Below are positions 1 to 6,452 of a stretch of 6,582 nucleotides of DNA, piece by piece. The notes beneath the pieces are model-generated. The model searched no databases. It saw only the letters and a program-made list of their open reading frames with translations, and was not told the origin of the DNA. The stretch is taken from NCBI GenBank assembly GCA_030607835.1, contig JAUWJE010000110.1, forward strand, positions 1 to 6,582, written 5' to 3'. The DNA is from Candidatus Fermentibacterota bacterium (GTDB lineage Bacteria; Fermentibacterota; Fermentibacteria; Fermentibacterales; JCC-6). The number at the start of each line of letters is the position of its first letter. Positions within the stretch are counted from its first letter, which is position 1. Position numbers and translations under genes: made by a program.

Positions 1-224
1 ACAGATTCGAGGAGGATATTGATATCGTACTAACCGGTCACACACATCTGAATAGTATCCTTCATATGAGGAACGGCATCTATGTTTCTCTTGGAGACTG
101 GCTCACGAGGTTCACATACTGCAGAATTGGAAATAATAGCTCGGAGCCGGAGCTTTTATCATATTCCAATGATATATCCACAGATCATGACAAGCAGGAA
201 GAGGGAGTATCAGCCGATGGATAG
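1..224 (+). CDS. Metallophosphoesterase, LpxH-like (C-terminal fragment)
   Basis: This is a partial gene that enters from the left edge; the reading frame starts at base 3 and 73 residues are visible before the TAG at 222-224. Visible residues 12-15 are GHTH, the C-terminal metal-binding motif of calcineurin-like phosphoesterases. About 15 residues later come YVSLGDW (27-33) and then TY (38-39). In UDP-2,3-diacylglucosamine diphosphatases (LpxH and relatives) the GHTH motif is followed by a similar 'YVNLGDW...TY' block. LpxH hydrolyses UDP-diacylglucosamine to lipid X in lipid A synthesis at the cytoplasmic membrane face. The last 30 or so residues are polar and look like an unconserved tail. 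The N-terminal metal-binding motifs lie outside the window, so a related phosphoesterase of other specificity cannot be excluded. Its stop codon overlaps the start of the GT2 gene by 8 bases, placing it in the same transcription unit. Confidence 0.8.
   Translation, partial: RFEEDIDIVLTGHTHLNSILHMRNGIYVSLGDWLTRFTYCRIGNNSSEPELLSYSNDISTDHDKQEEGVSADG
194..207 (+). promoter_or_regulatory. Ribosome binding site deciding the GT2 start at 217
   Basis: A purine-rich run containing AGGAAG and GAGGGAG ends 9 bases before the ATG at 217. It lies inside the 3' end of the phosphoesterase gene. It supports 217 over the longer in-frame ATG at 82, whose extra 45 residues show no family similarity, and over the internal ATG at 241. 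Confidence 0.65.
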
Positions 225-1176
225 CGGCGAAAAGAAGATAATGCCTGAAGTTTCTATCGTAATACCGGCATACAATGAAGAAGAAAGCATCATAGAGCTT
301 GTCGGAGAAATAACAGCTCATTTTGTGGATATTCCTCATGAAATCATCATTGTGGATGATGGAAGCACTGACCGTACCTGGGAGAAAATCAGGCAGCTCT
401 CCCAGGAGCATCCCGTTTCAGGCTTGAGGTTCAGCTGCAATCAGGGAAAAGCTGCGGCTCTCGCTGCGGGATTTCAGGAATCCAGTGGGAAGTACGTGGC
501 AACGCTCGATGCAGATCTACAGGATGATCCATCTGAGATCACCGCAATGATACAGCTCATGGAGAGAGAAGACTTCGATCTGGTCAGCGGATGGAAAAGA
601 GATCGCAAGGACCCAACAGGCAAGACTCTCCCTTCAAAACTTTTCAATTTTACCGTAAGACTTGCCACAGGGGTTAAGTTACATGATTTCAACTGCGGTC
701 TGAAAGTGTACACAAGGAATGTTGTGAAGAATCTGGAGCTATATGGAGAAATGCATCGTTATACTCCTGTACTTGCTGCTCAACAAGGGTTTTCAGTGGG
801 AGAGAAAGTGGTGAATCACCGACCCAGGAAATATGGAAAGACGAAATATGGAATGACTCGTTTTTTCAGAGGATTCTCAGATCTCCTGACCGTTCTTTTC
901 CTTCACAGGTATTCCTACAGACCACTGCATTTCTTCGGTGGCATCGGAACCCTTATTGCATTTATAGGATTTTGTATCTCCGTATATATGACGGTTCTGT
1001 GGTTCGCAGGTGAATCCATCGGACGCAGACCACTCCTTCTACTGGGAGTACTGCTTCTTGTGGTTGGATTCCAATTCATTTCACTTGGGCTTCTTGGAGA
1101 AATGGTTCTGAAACTTTCCAGCAGGAAATCATTCTTAATATCAGAGAGAGCCGTCTCCTACAGCGAGAAGAAATGA
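217..1176 (+). CDS. GT2 polyprenyl-phosphate glycosyltransferase (DPM1/GtrB/CsbB-like)
   Basis: The 319-residue product has an N-terminal GT-A catalytic domain (about 11-225) and two C-terminal membrane helices (about 239-263 and 272-293). Family motifs seen are VSIVIPAYNEEES (12-24), IIIVDDGSTD (43-52) for nucleotide binding, the metal-binding LDADLQDDP (97-105), NCGLKVY (159-165), GEMHRYTP (177-184) and HRPRKYGKTKYG (201-212). Members of this family transfer a sugar from UDP- or GDP-sugar to undecaprenyl or dolichyl phosphate on the cytoplasmic side. The two-helix tail fits GtrB/CsbB/ArnC-type enzymes. The sugar cannot be read from sequence. The start at 217 is chosen for its ribosome binding site and because it leaves about 10 residues before the first beta strand; an in-frame ATG at 82 would add 45 residues overlapping the upstream gene. 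The stop overlaps the next start as ATGA. It probably supplies the lipid-linked sugar used by the YfhO-like protein downstream (inference). Confidence 0.93.
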   Translation: MDSGEKKIMPEVSIVIPAYNEEESIIELVGEITAHFVDIPHEIIIVDDGSTDRTWEKIRQLSQEHPVSGLRFSCNQGKAAALAAGFQESSGKYVATLDADLQDDPSEITAMIQLMEREDFDLVSGWKRDRKDPTGKTLPSKLFNFTVRLATGVKLHDFNCGLKVYTRNVVKNLELYGEMHRYTPVLAAQQGFSVGEKVVNHRPRKYGKTKYGMTRFFRGFSDLLTVLFLHRYSYRPLHFFGGIGTLIAFIGFCISVYMTVLWFAGESIGRRPLLLLGVLLLVVGFQFISLGLLGEMVLKLSSRKSFLISERAVSYSEKK

Positions 1177-2285
1177 AGATAGCTTTTGTAGGGCCCTTCC
1201 CCCCTTTCAGAGGGGGTATAGCCCAGTTCACAGCAAGGCTTTTCGAAACGCTTACCGAATGCTATCCAGAGCATGACTTCGTCCCAGTTTCGTTCAGCAG
1301 ACTTTATCCATCCTTTCTTTTTCCCGGCACGTCGCAAATGGAACCACCTGGAGATGAACAGCATACAATGGCCAACAGGATGCTTGATTCCTGCAATCCG
1401 ATTCACTGGCTGTCGGCCAGACGATTTTTCAGGAAAAGTTCTTTCGACTGGATTATTGTCCAATGGTGGAATCCTTTTTTCGCACCAGTTCTTCTTGCTT
1501 CTATTCCAAAGGATGTGAAATGCGCTGGAATCTGCCATAATATGATTCCGCACGAAGGCTTTCCGTTTGCGCTTAAACTTGTAATCAAATTCTTTGAAAG
1601 GATGAATCTCTTAGTAGCACATAGTAAGGCAGACCTAAAAGAGGCGGACACACTTTCAAATGACACTGACCTTCTCAGGTTATATCATCCAATCTATGAT
1701 CAGTACCTGAACACAGATATGGACAGAGAATCTGCTCGAAAACAGCTGGACTATTCTGACAGCACAGGTTTAGTGCTTTTCTTCGGATTGATTCGTCCAT
1801 ACAAGGGGCTTCATGATCTCATCAAAGCAATGGAACTTCTTCCAGATCATATATCACTTCTTATTGTCGGGGAGTGCTATGCGAATCAGAAAGAGATAGA
1901 AGATGATATTTCTTCAGCCGGGTTGTTAAATCGTATTCGCTGGATAAATGAATTCGTGCCTGATTCTGATGTTTCACTGTATTTCAATGCTGCTGATATA
2001 GTAGCACTTCCATACAGACGGGCAACGCAGAGTGGAGTGGCACAGATTGCACTCTCTTTCTGCAAAACTCTTGTTCTCACTGATACGGGAGGACTTTCAG
2101 AGCTGGTTGATGTTGGAGCAACAGGTTTTCTTGCTGAACCGGAGTCCCCAACCAGCATCGCGGAATCAATACTTGCCGGTTTTGAATTGATATCCGATCC
2201 GGATCTTCCTGAAAGAATAAGAAAAAAAGCTTTATCTTTCAACTGGAAATCATATGCAGTTAGACTCATGGAGCATCTTTCATGA
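1173..2285 (+). CDS. GT4-like GT-B glycosyltransferase
   Basis: The 370-residue soluble protein has the two-domain layout of GT-B glycosyltransferases. The N-terminal Rossmann domain opens with GPFPPFRGGIAQF (7-19), the glycine-rich acceptor-side loop of GT4 enzymes. The C-terminal donor domain starts near 200 with LFFGLIRPYKGL (202-213) and contains LPYRRATQSGVAQIA (279-293) and GGLSELV (306-312). R208 and K211 occupy the places of the conserved Arg and Lys that bind the donor phosphates. The usual E-x7-E motif is replaced: when aligned on the GGL(S/P)ELV block, both Glu positions fall on A284 and I292. The ATQSGV version recurs in a branch of GT4 proteins, so it does not imply a broken enzyme. 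Likely role: adding one sugar to a membrane-linked glycan on the cytoplasmic face. Donor and acceptor are unknown. The start overlaps the GT2 stop by 4 bases with only a weak GAGAAG upstream; the end overlaps the next gene by 4 bases. Confidence 0.88.
   Translation: MKIAFVGPFPPFRGGIAQFTARLFETLTECYPEHDFVPVSFSRLYPSFLFPGTSQMEPPGDEQHTMANRMLDSCNPIHWLSARRFFRKSSFDWIIVQWWNPFFAPVLLASIPKDVKCAGICHNMIPHEGFPFALKLVIKFFERMNLLVAHSKADLKEADTLSNDTDLLRLYHPIYDQYLNTDMDRESARKQLDYSDSTGLVLFFGLIRPYKGLHDLIKAMELLPDHISLLIVGECYANQKEIEDDISSAGLLNRIRWINEFVPDSDVSLYFNAADIVALPYRRATQSGVAQIALSFCKTLVLTDTGGLSELVDVGATGFLAEPESPTSIAESILAGFELISDPDLPERIRKKALSFNWKSYAVRLMEHLS
1191..1224 (+). other. Potential hairpin early in the GT4 coding region
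   Basis: CCCCCT at 1200-1205 pairs perfectly with AGGGGG at 1211-1216 around a 5-base loop. An outer GGGC (1191-1194) can pair with GCCC (1221-1224). It lies 18 bases after the start codon. It encodes the conserved Pro-Pro-Phe-Arg-Gly-Gly loop, so the symmetry may simply follow from Pro codons facing Gly codons. Confidence 0.3.
2270..2273 (+). promoter_or_regulatory. Ribosome binding site for the SDR gene
   Basis: GGAG sits 8 bases before the ATG at 2282, inside the last codons of the GT4 gene. This is ideal spacing and supports the ATGA-overlapping start. Of the later junctions, only the one at 4128 has a recognisable Shine-Dalgarno, and that one is poorly spaced. Confidence 0.55.
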
Positions 2286-3184
2286 AAATATTTGTTACCG
2301 GCGCTGGTGGATTCATTGGCTCAGCCATCTCCAACTATCTGAGACACGCTGAACATGATGTTTTTGATCATGTTAGATCAATTAATGGTGATATTACTTT
2401 CGACTCCATTCCAGATGATGTTGATATAATCGTTAACGCAGCTGGAAAACTTGGTTTACCCGGTGTTGATTATGTTGCGTTAAAGCATTCCAATACTCTA
2501 CTCCCCTCAATTCTTGCTGACTTCTGCACTAAGCACAGAATACATCTCATACATCTTAGTACACCAGGGGTGACCGGTCTATATGCAAACGTTTCAGAAG
2601 ATTCTCCTCTTAAGCCCTGGGGAGACTATGAGAAGTCAAAAAAGGAGGGGGAAGATATTTTGCGTAAACATCCACAACTCCCTTCCGAGAAATTAACTAT
2701 TCTCAGACCTGATTTTGTTTACGGTCCCGGTGATCTGCACAAATTTGAGCTTTTCCGGCAGGTGGATAAAGGCTGGATACCCATGATTGGAAGAAACGGA
2801 GCCAGATTGCGTCCCACATTCTCGGAAGATGTGTGCCGTGCTGTTGAATCATCGCTTCCCGGTGGAAGACTGAACGGTGGTTTGTATAATATCGGTGGTC
2901 CTGAAATCGTAACATTTCGAGAGTTCACAAAAGAAATATCCGAAGCTCTGGGTAAAGACCTGCGCTGTATCTCGATTCCGCGCCTGGCTTTCAGGATTGG
3001 CCTTCTTCTTGGTCCTCTACGTCCAAAAGCATTATCCAGAAGCAGATTCAGACTATTCGGCGAAGATCATTATGTTTCAATCGATAAAGCATCGTCAGTC
3101 GGATTTAACCCTTCATGGCGCATTTCAGACGGCATCGCCAGAACAGTATCGTGGTATCAAGACATGAAACTTCTATCATCATGA
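2282..3184 (+). CDS. NAD-dependent epimerase/dehydratase family protein (extended SDR)
   Basis: The 300-residue protein has a Rossmann fold with the extended-SDR dinucleotide motif TGAGGFIG (6-13). It also has VNAAGK (51-56), the active-site LST (92-94), YEKSK (116-120) giving the catalytic Y116-x3-K120 pair, LRPDFVYGPGD (141-151), and a C-terminal WRISDGIARTVSWY stretch typical of these enzymes. It probably epimerises, dehydrates or reduces a nucleotide-bound sugar in the cytoplasm. The region after the second beta strand is short (about 30-40, NGDITFD) and lacks the long ribose-binding loop of GalE, which is closer to RmlD-type reductases. I would therefore not assign a specific reaction. 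Some short extended SDRs act on other substrates, so a sugar role rests mainly on the neighbours. The start follows a GGAG and overlaps the GT4 stop by 4 bases; the end overlaps the next start as ATGA. Confidence 0.88.
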   Translation: MKIFVTGAGGFIGSAISNYLRHAEHDVFDHVRSINGDITFDSIPDDVDIIVNAAGKLGLPGVDYVALKHSNTLLPSILADFCTKHRIHLIHLSTPGVTGLYANVSEDSPLKPWGDYEKSKKEGEDILRKHPQLPSEKLTILRPDFVYGPGDLHKFELFRQVDKGWIPMIGRNGARLRPTFSEDVCRAVESSLPGGRLNGGLYNIGGPEIVTFREFTKEISEALGKDLRCISIPRLAFRIGLLLGPLRPKALSRSRFRLFGEDHYVSIDKASSVGFNPSWRISDGIARTVSWYQDMKLLSS

Positions 3185-4128
3185 TTCACCCGGACAGGAA
3201 TAGTACCTGGGTGAAATTCGGAATTCGAATTGGACTCATCCTGCTGCTGAGCCTTGCTATATGGCTGCTGATAGAGAATGGAAATAAATGGCTGCAGCAG
3301 ATAGAGGACTTCGAATGGCAACCTGATTGGCTACTCCTTGGTGCTTCTACTCTTATTCTCTGGATCTCGTATTTCTTAACTCCATTTGGATGGGTATGGC
3401 TCTCACATCATGCAGGAAGCACTGTAAATGCGAAAGATCTGACTTCTGCATGGTTCATCAGCCAGCTGGGCAGATATATGCCGGGGAAAATATGGTTGTT
3501 TGCGGGAAGAGTAGGTTTCCTGAAATCACATGGTCTTTCTGCATTCAGAGCCACAAGCGTACCGTTCCTCGAGGTACTTTTCACTGCTGCCGCGGCGGGA
3601 TTAACCGCAGCTGTTCCAATCATCCTTACTGAAAGCATCTCATTTGCTGATTCCGGTTTGAGAACAGTAATTCTAGCAGCAGGAGTATGTGTGCTGGTTA
3701 TTCCGCTCCTCACTCCTATTCAAAGATGGCTTTATAAACTGAAGTATGGAACAATCCCGGAAACACTTACTCTCCCTGGGGTCACAGATTCTATTAAACT
3801 GCTCATGCTATATTCCGGACTTTGGTGGCTTCGAGGATTGACTCTTTTTCTATGGCTCAGAGGCTTTGGGTTTCAGTCTATTGATTTCTGGATATGCTGC
3901 GCAGCTGCTCCACTTTCATGGCTGGCTGGTTATATTGTATTCCTTGTACCGGGGGGAATAGGGATTAGAGAAGCAGCTGCAGTGGCCATTGTAACGCCTT
4001 CCGGAGCAGCCGGACCCGTACTTGCAGTCATTGCAGGACAGCGGGTGCTTCTATCAATTGCAGAAGTATTCTTTGCTCTTCTTTCAACTGGAAGAACAAG
4101 GGTATTCAGAAGGGAAACAAAGACTTGA
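3181..4128 (+). CDS. Flippase-like membrane protein (LPG synthase TM / UPF0104 family)
   Basis: The 315-residue polytopic membrane protein has hydrophobic segments near 12-31, 50-76, 127-150, 160-180, 205-226, 234-256 and 265-303. Two family signatures are visible: QLGRYMPGKIW (95-105) and LVPGGIGIREA (255-265). These define the lysylphosphatidylglycerol synthase TM / UPF0104 group, which includes the membrane half of MprF and archaeal AglD-linked proteins. MprF's membrane half flips lysyl-phosphatidylglycerol; many stand-alone members sit in glycan clusters and are proposed, not proven, to move lipid-linked substrates. There is no lysyltransferase domain, so lipid lysinylation is unlikely. 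The start at 3181 is chosen because it makes an ATGA overlap with the SDR stop and puts a short polar leader before the first helix. An in-frame ATG at 3115 would add 22 residues, deep inside the SDR gene. No clear Shine-Dalgarno precedes 3181, which suggests translation by coupling. Confidence 0.87.
   Translation: MIHPDRNSTWVKFGIRIGLILLLSLAIWLLIENGNKWLQQIEDFEWQPDWLLLGASTLILWISYFLTPFGWVWLSHHAGSTVNAKDLTSAWFISQLGRYMPGKIWLFAGRVGFLKSHGLSAFRATSVPFLEVLFTAAAAGLTAAVPIILTESISFADSGLRTVILAAGVCVLVIPLLTPIQRWLYKLKYGTIPETLTLPGVTDSIKLLMLYSGLWWLRGLTLFLWLRGFGFQSIDFWICCAAAPLSWLAGYIVFLVPGGIGIREAAAVAIVTPSGAAGPVLAVIAGQRVLLSIAEVFFALLSTGRTRVFRRETKT
4109..4115 (+). promoter_or_regulatory. Ribosome binding site bearing on the YfhO start
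   Basis: GAAGGGA lies 12 bases before the ATG at 4128 and 9 bases before an in-frame TTG at 4125. Spacing alone slightly favours TTG, but ATG is the stronger start codon and gives the TGATG coupling overlap. The choice changes the protein by one residue. Confidence 0.4.
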
Positions 4129-6452
4129 TGAAGCTCCCGAAGAAAACTGGATTCTTGCTTTTTCTTGTTCCTGCAGTGATTATAACCTACTCCACTGTAT
4201 TTCTATCCGGAAATCTTCCTGGAGGGGATCTCAGTGATACTGTCAGCCAGGGGTATCCATTTTTTACATATACTGCAGAATCTCTGCAGGATGGACACAT
4301 TCCCCACTGGAATCCTTACGTATTCTGCGGTATTCCTTTCTACTCCTCATTTTCCGCACCCGTCTTCTATCCGATTCGAGGTCTGCTTCTGCTGACTGCA
4401 GGGGTCGAGGGTATGGTTCGTTTTCTCTTCCCTATCCAAATGCTTCTCGGAGGGATCTTTGCCTGGCTCTTCCTCGGTTCCATAGGTGTGAGTAAATGGG
4501 GTAGAGTAGTAGGGGCACTTGCCTTCGCCACAACGACCTGGTCGAATACTTTATTTTATGCAGGGCATGGAAGCAAAATAATCTGCTGGAGCTTTCTTCC
4601 TCTGCTTCTATATTCCTGCGAAAAATGGATACAGACAAAAAGAGGAACATTCATAGCTCTGGGTGGAACAGCCCTTGGAATGCAGGCTCTTGCCAGTCAT
4701 CCTCAAATGTTTCTTTACTCTTCAGGTGCTGCACTAATATGGATTGGTTTCAGAGTCTTTTCTCAGAAGGGTAATTTCAAGAAGAACGCAGGATTTGCTC
4801 TCTCAGGTCTTTTACTAATCCTTTTGCTTTCAATGGTAATTGGCGCGGTTCAGCTTCTTCCCGGATACAATTTCTCCAGATACTCAACAAGAGGGGTTGA
4901 TCTCACACTTGATAAGGCTGCGAGTTACTCACTGCCCCCGGAAGAGACACTAACAATGCTGTTTCCTCACCTTTTTGGGTATCGACACGGATTCCCTGAC
5001 AGCATGATCTCTGGCATTCCGTACTACTATGGCAGACTTGGGCTTAGACTGAGTAGCGAATTCACCGGCATTGCAGTATTCCTTCTTGCGCTTGCGGCCT
5101 TTCTTGGATCGAAAAAAAGATACAGATGGCCGTTTCTGGCAATCATGATTACAGGTCTTCTGATATCATGGGGAGGTTACACTCCCATATTCGGGATTCT
5201 GTATCGAATAATACCATTCTTCAGAAAACTGCGGGCGCCACATATGGCTGCTTTCCTGACAACTTCAGCGGTGGCTCTGGCTGCAGGTCCCGGATTCGAC
5301 TCTATTTTCGGGAAAGACAGATTTCCTGAGAAAAAATTCCTTAAGGGAATAGTCATCTTTGGCGGGATATGTGTTTGTGTTTATCTGCTTGCCGGATCAT
5401 TACTTCCAGGTCTGCAATCAAGCTGGTGGAACAGAATGGGAAATCCGGACGCAACAGGATACTCATTTATTGTTCAGAGACGTGTTGATTTGGCTGCACC
5501 TGATTTCCTGAAAGCAGCAGGGGCCGCTTTTGTGCTGGGAGGTTTACTGTATTTCAAGAAACACCTGAAGAACAAACTTGCTGTTCCCGGAATTGCATTA
5601 ACAGCATTACTGGCGATTGAGACTATTCCAATAGACAGAGATTTTCAGGTATACCTCCCGGAAACGGATGTGAGCGATCTTTTTCCCGGATCTGAGGATT
5701 TATCCAATGAGGTGGGTTCTGGAAGATTGCTACCCGGAGGAAACGAGTTTGTTCCTCTGCATATTCGTTCAGTAACCGGTTATCATGCTGCCAAACCAGC
5801 TGTCGCAGAAGACCTGCAGTCCATTCTGTCTTCTGGAGGCATCTTCTCCTTCCGCCAGACCGCATTTACGGTACTGCAAGCCGATGGAGGGAATCTGACC
5901 TACGCTCAGGTACGGAATACTCTGCTGAATCAAGCTTCCACAGAAGATCCGACATCATTGGATACACTCCGAGCACTAATCCCGGAGAATCCGCTGCCAA
6001 GAACATGGTTTGCAGGCAGTTGGATACATCTGACAGAAGAACAGTGCCTGGCAGCCCTCGCGTCTGGAATAAATCTCCAGGACGTTTCAATACTTTATGA
6101 AAATCCCGGATTGCCGGAGTCGATTAATAGTCCGGATGCGGAGGCTTCGATTGTGGTTGATGAAGCGGAAAGGGTAATCATTCATACTTTGAATGAATCG
6201 GAAGGCCTTCTGATTCTTGCTGATACCTGGTATCCAAGGTGGCAGGTTAGAATTGATGGTGAACCGGCTTTAATGCTTCAGGCTAATCATTGGCAGCGAG
6301 GTGTTCGCGTACCTGCCGGATCACATGTTGTGGAATTCAACTTCGATTCATCGGATTTCAGTATGGGTCTCCTTTTATCAATTGCAGGATTGATATGCGC
6401 CATTCTACTTATTGTACTTGATCTAATCAGAAGAAAACGTAAATCAGCATGA
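4128..6452 (+). CDS. YfhO-family membrane protein (GT-C-like glycosyltransferase)
   Basis: The 774-residue protein is recognised as YfhO family from end to end. An N-terminal helix (8-26) leads into an outside loop with GDLSDTVSQGYPF (33-45) and PHWNPYVFCGIPF (59-71), the conserved acidic and WNPY region where GT-C enzymes hold catalytic Asp; D34 and D37 are candidates. Around ten further helices follow, with ASHPQMFLY (189-197) and KLRAPHMAAFL (367-377) among them. A large extracytoplasmic domain (about 505-740) carries GYHAAKP (551-557), NPLPRTWF (621-628) and LADTWYPRWQVRIDGEP (697-713), then VPAGSHVVEF (728-737). A last helix (about 746-766) ends in a basic tail. Bacillus and Listeria YfhO proteins are proposed to move sugars from undecaprenyl phosphate to lipoteichoic acid outside the membrane. 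Here the acceptor is unknown. The preceding GT2 enzyme is a natural source of the donor. The start overlaps the previous stop by one base (TGATG). Confidence 0.9.
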   Translation: MKLPKKTGFLLFLVPAVIITYSTVFLSGNLPGGDLSDTVSQGYPFFTYTAESLQDGHIPHWNPYVFCGIPFYSSFSAPVFYPIRGLLLLTAGVEGMVRFLFPIQMLLGGIFAWLFLGSIGVSKWGRVVGALAFATTTWSNTLFYAGHGSKIICWSFLPLLLYSCEKWIQTKRGTFIALGGTALGMQALASHPQMFLYSSGAALIWIGFRVFSQKGNFKKNAGFALSGLLLILLLSMVIGAVQLLPGYNFSRYSTRGVDLTLDKAASYSLPPEETLTMLFPHLFGYRHGFPDSMISGIPYYYGRLGLRLSSEFTGIAVFLLALAAFLGSKKRYRWPFLAIMITGLLISWGGYTPIFGILYRIIPFFRKLRAPHMAAFLTTSAVALAAGPGFDSIFGKDRFPEKKFLKGIVIFGGICVCVYLLAGSLLPGLQSSWWNRMGNPDATGYSFIVQRRVDLAAPDFLKAAGAAFVLGGLLYFKKHLKNKLAVPGIALTALLAIETIPIDRDFQVYLPETDVSDLFPGSEDLSNEVGSGRLLPGGNEFVPLHIRSVTGYHAAKPAVAEDLQSILSSGGIFSFRQTAFTVLQADGGNLTYAQVRNTLLNQASTEDPTSLDTLRALIPENPLPRTWFAGSWIHLTEEQCLAALASGINLQDVSILYENPGLPESINSPDAEASIVVDEAERVIIHTLNESEGLLILADTWYPRWQVRIDGEPALMLQANHWQRGVRVPAGSHVVEFNFDSSDFSMGLLLSIAGLICAILLIVLDLIRRKRKSA

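Noticed and set aside
82..216. Long N-terminal extension of the GT2 protein from the ATG at 82
   Set aside because: The extra 45 residues lie over the phosphoesterase coding sequence including its GDW block, have no family match, and have no ribosome binding site as good as the one before 217.
1158..1553. Minus-strand open frame of 131 codons
   Set aside because: It lies opposite a well-supported GT4 gene, shows no recognisable domain, and reads as a shadow of plus-strand codon use. The same holds for the other minus-strand frames.
3115..3180. Longer start for the flippase-like protein at 3115
   Set aside because: It would overlap the SDR gene by about 70 bases, while the ATG at 3181 gives the same ATGA overlap seen at other junctions here.
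3327..3632. Plus-strand open frame of 101 codons inside the flippase-like gene
   Set aside because: It is an alternate frame of a gene with clear family motifs, and the peptide has no recognisable features.
3951..3966. G-rich run that could suggest a quadruplex
   Set aside because: It has too few G-tracts, and it encodes the conserved Pro-Gly-Gly-Ile-Gly motif of the family, which explains the composition.
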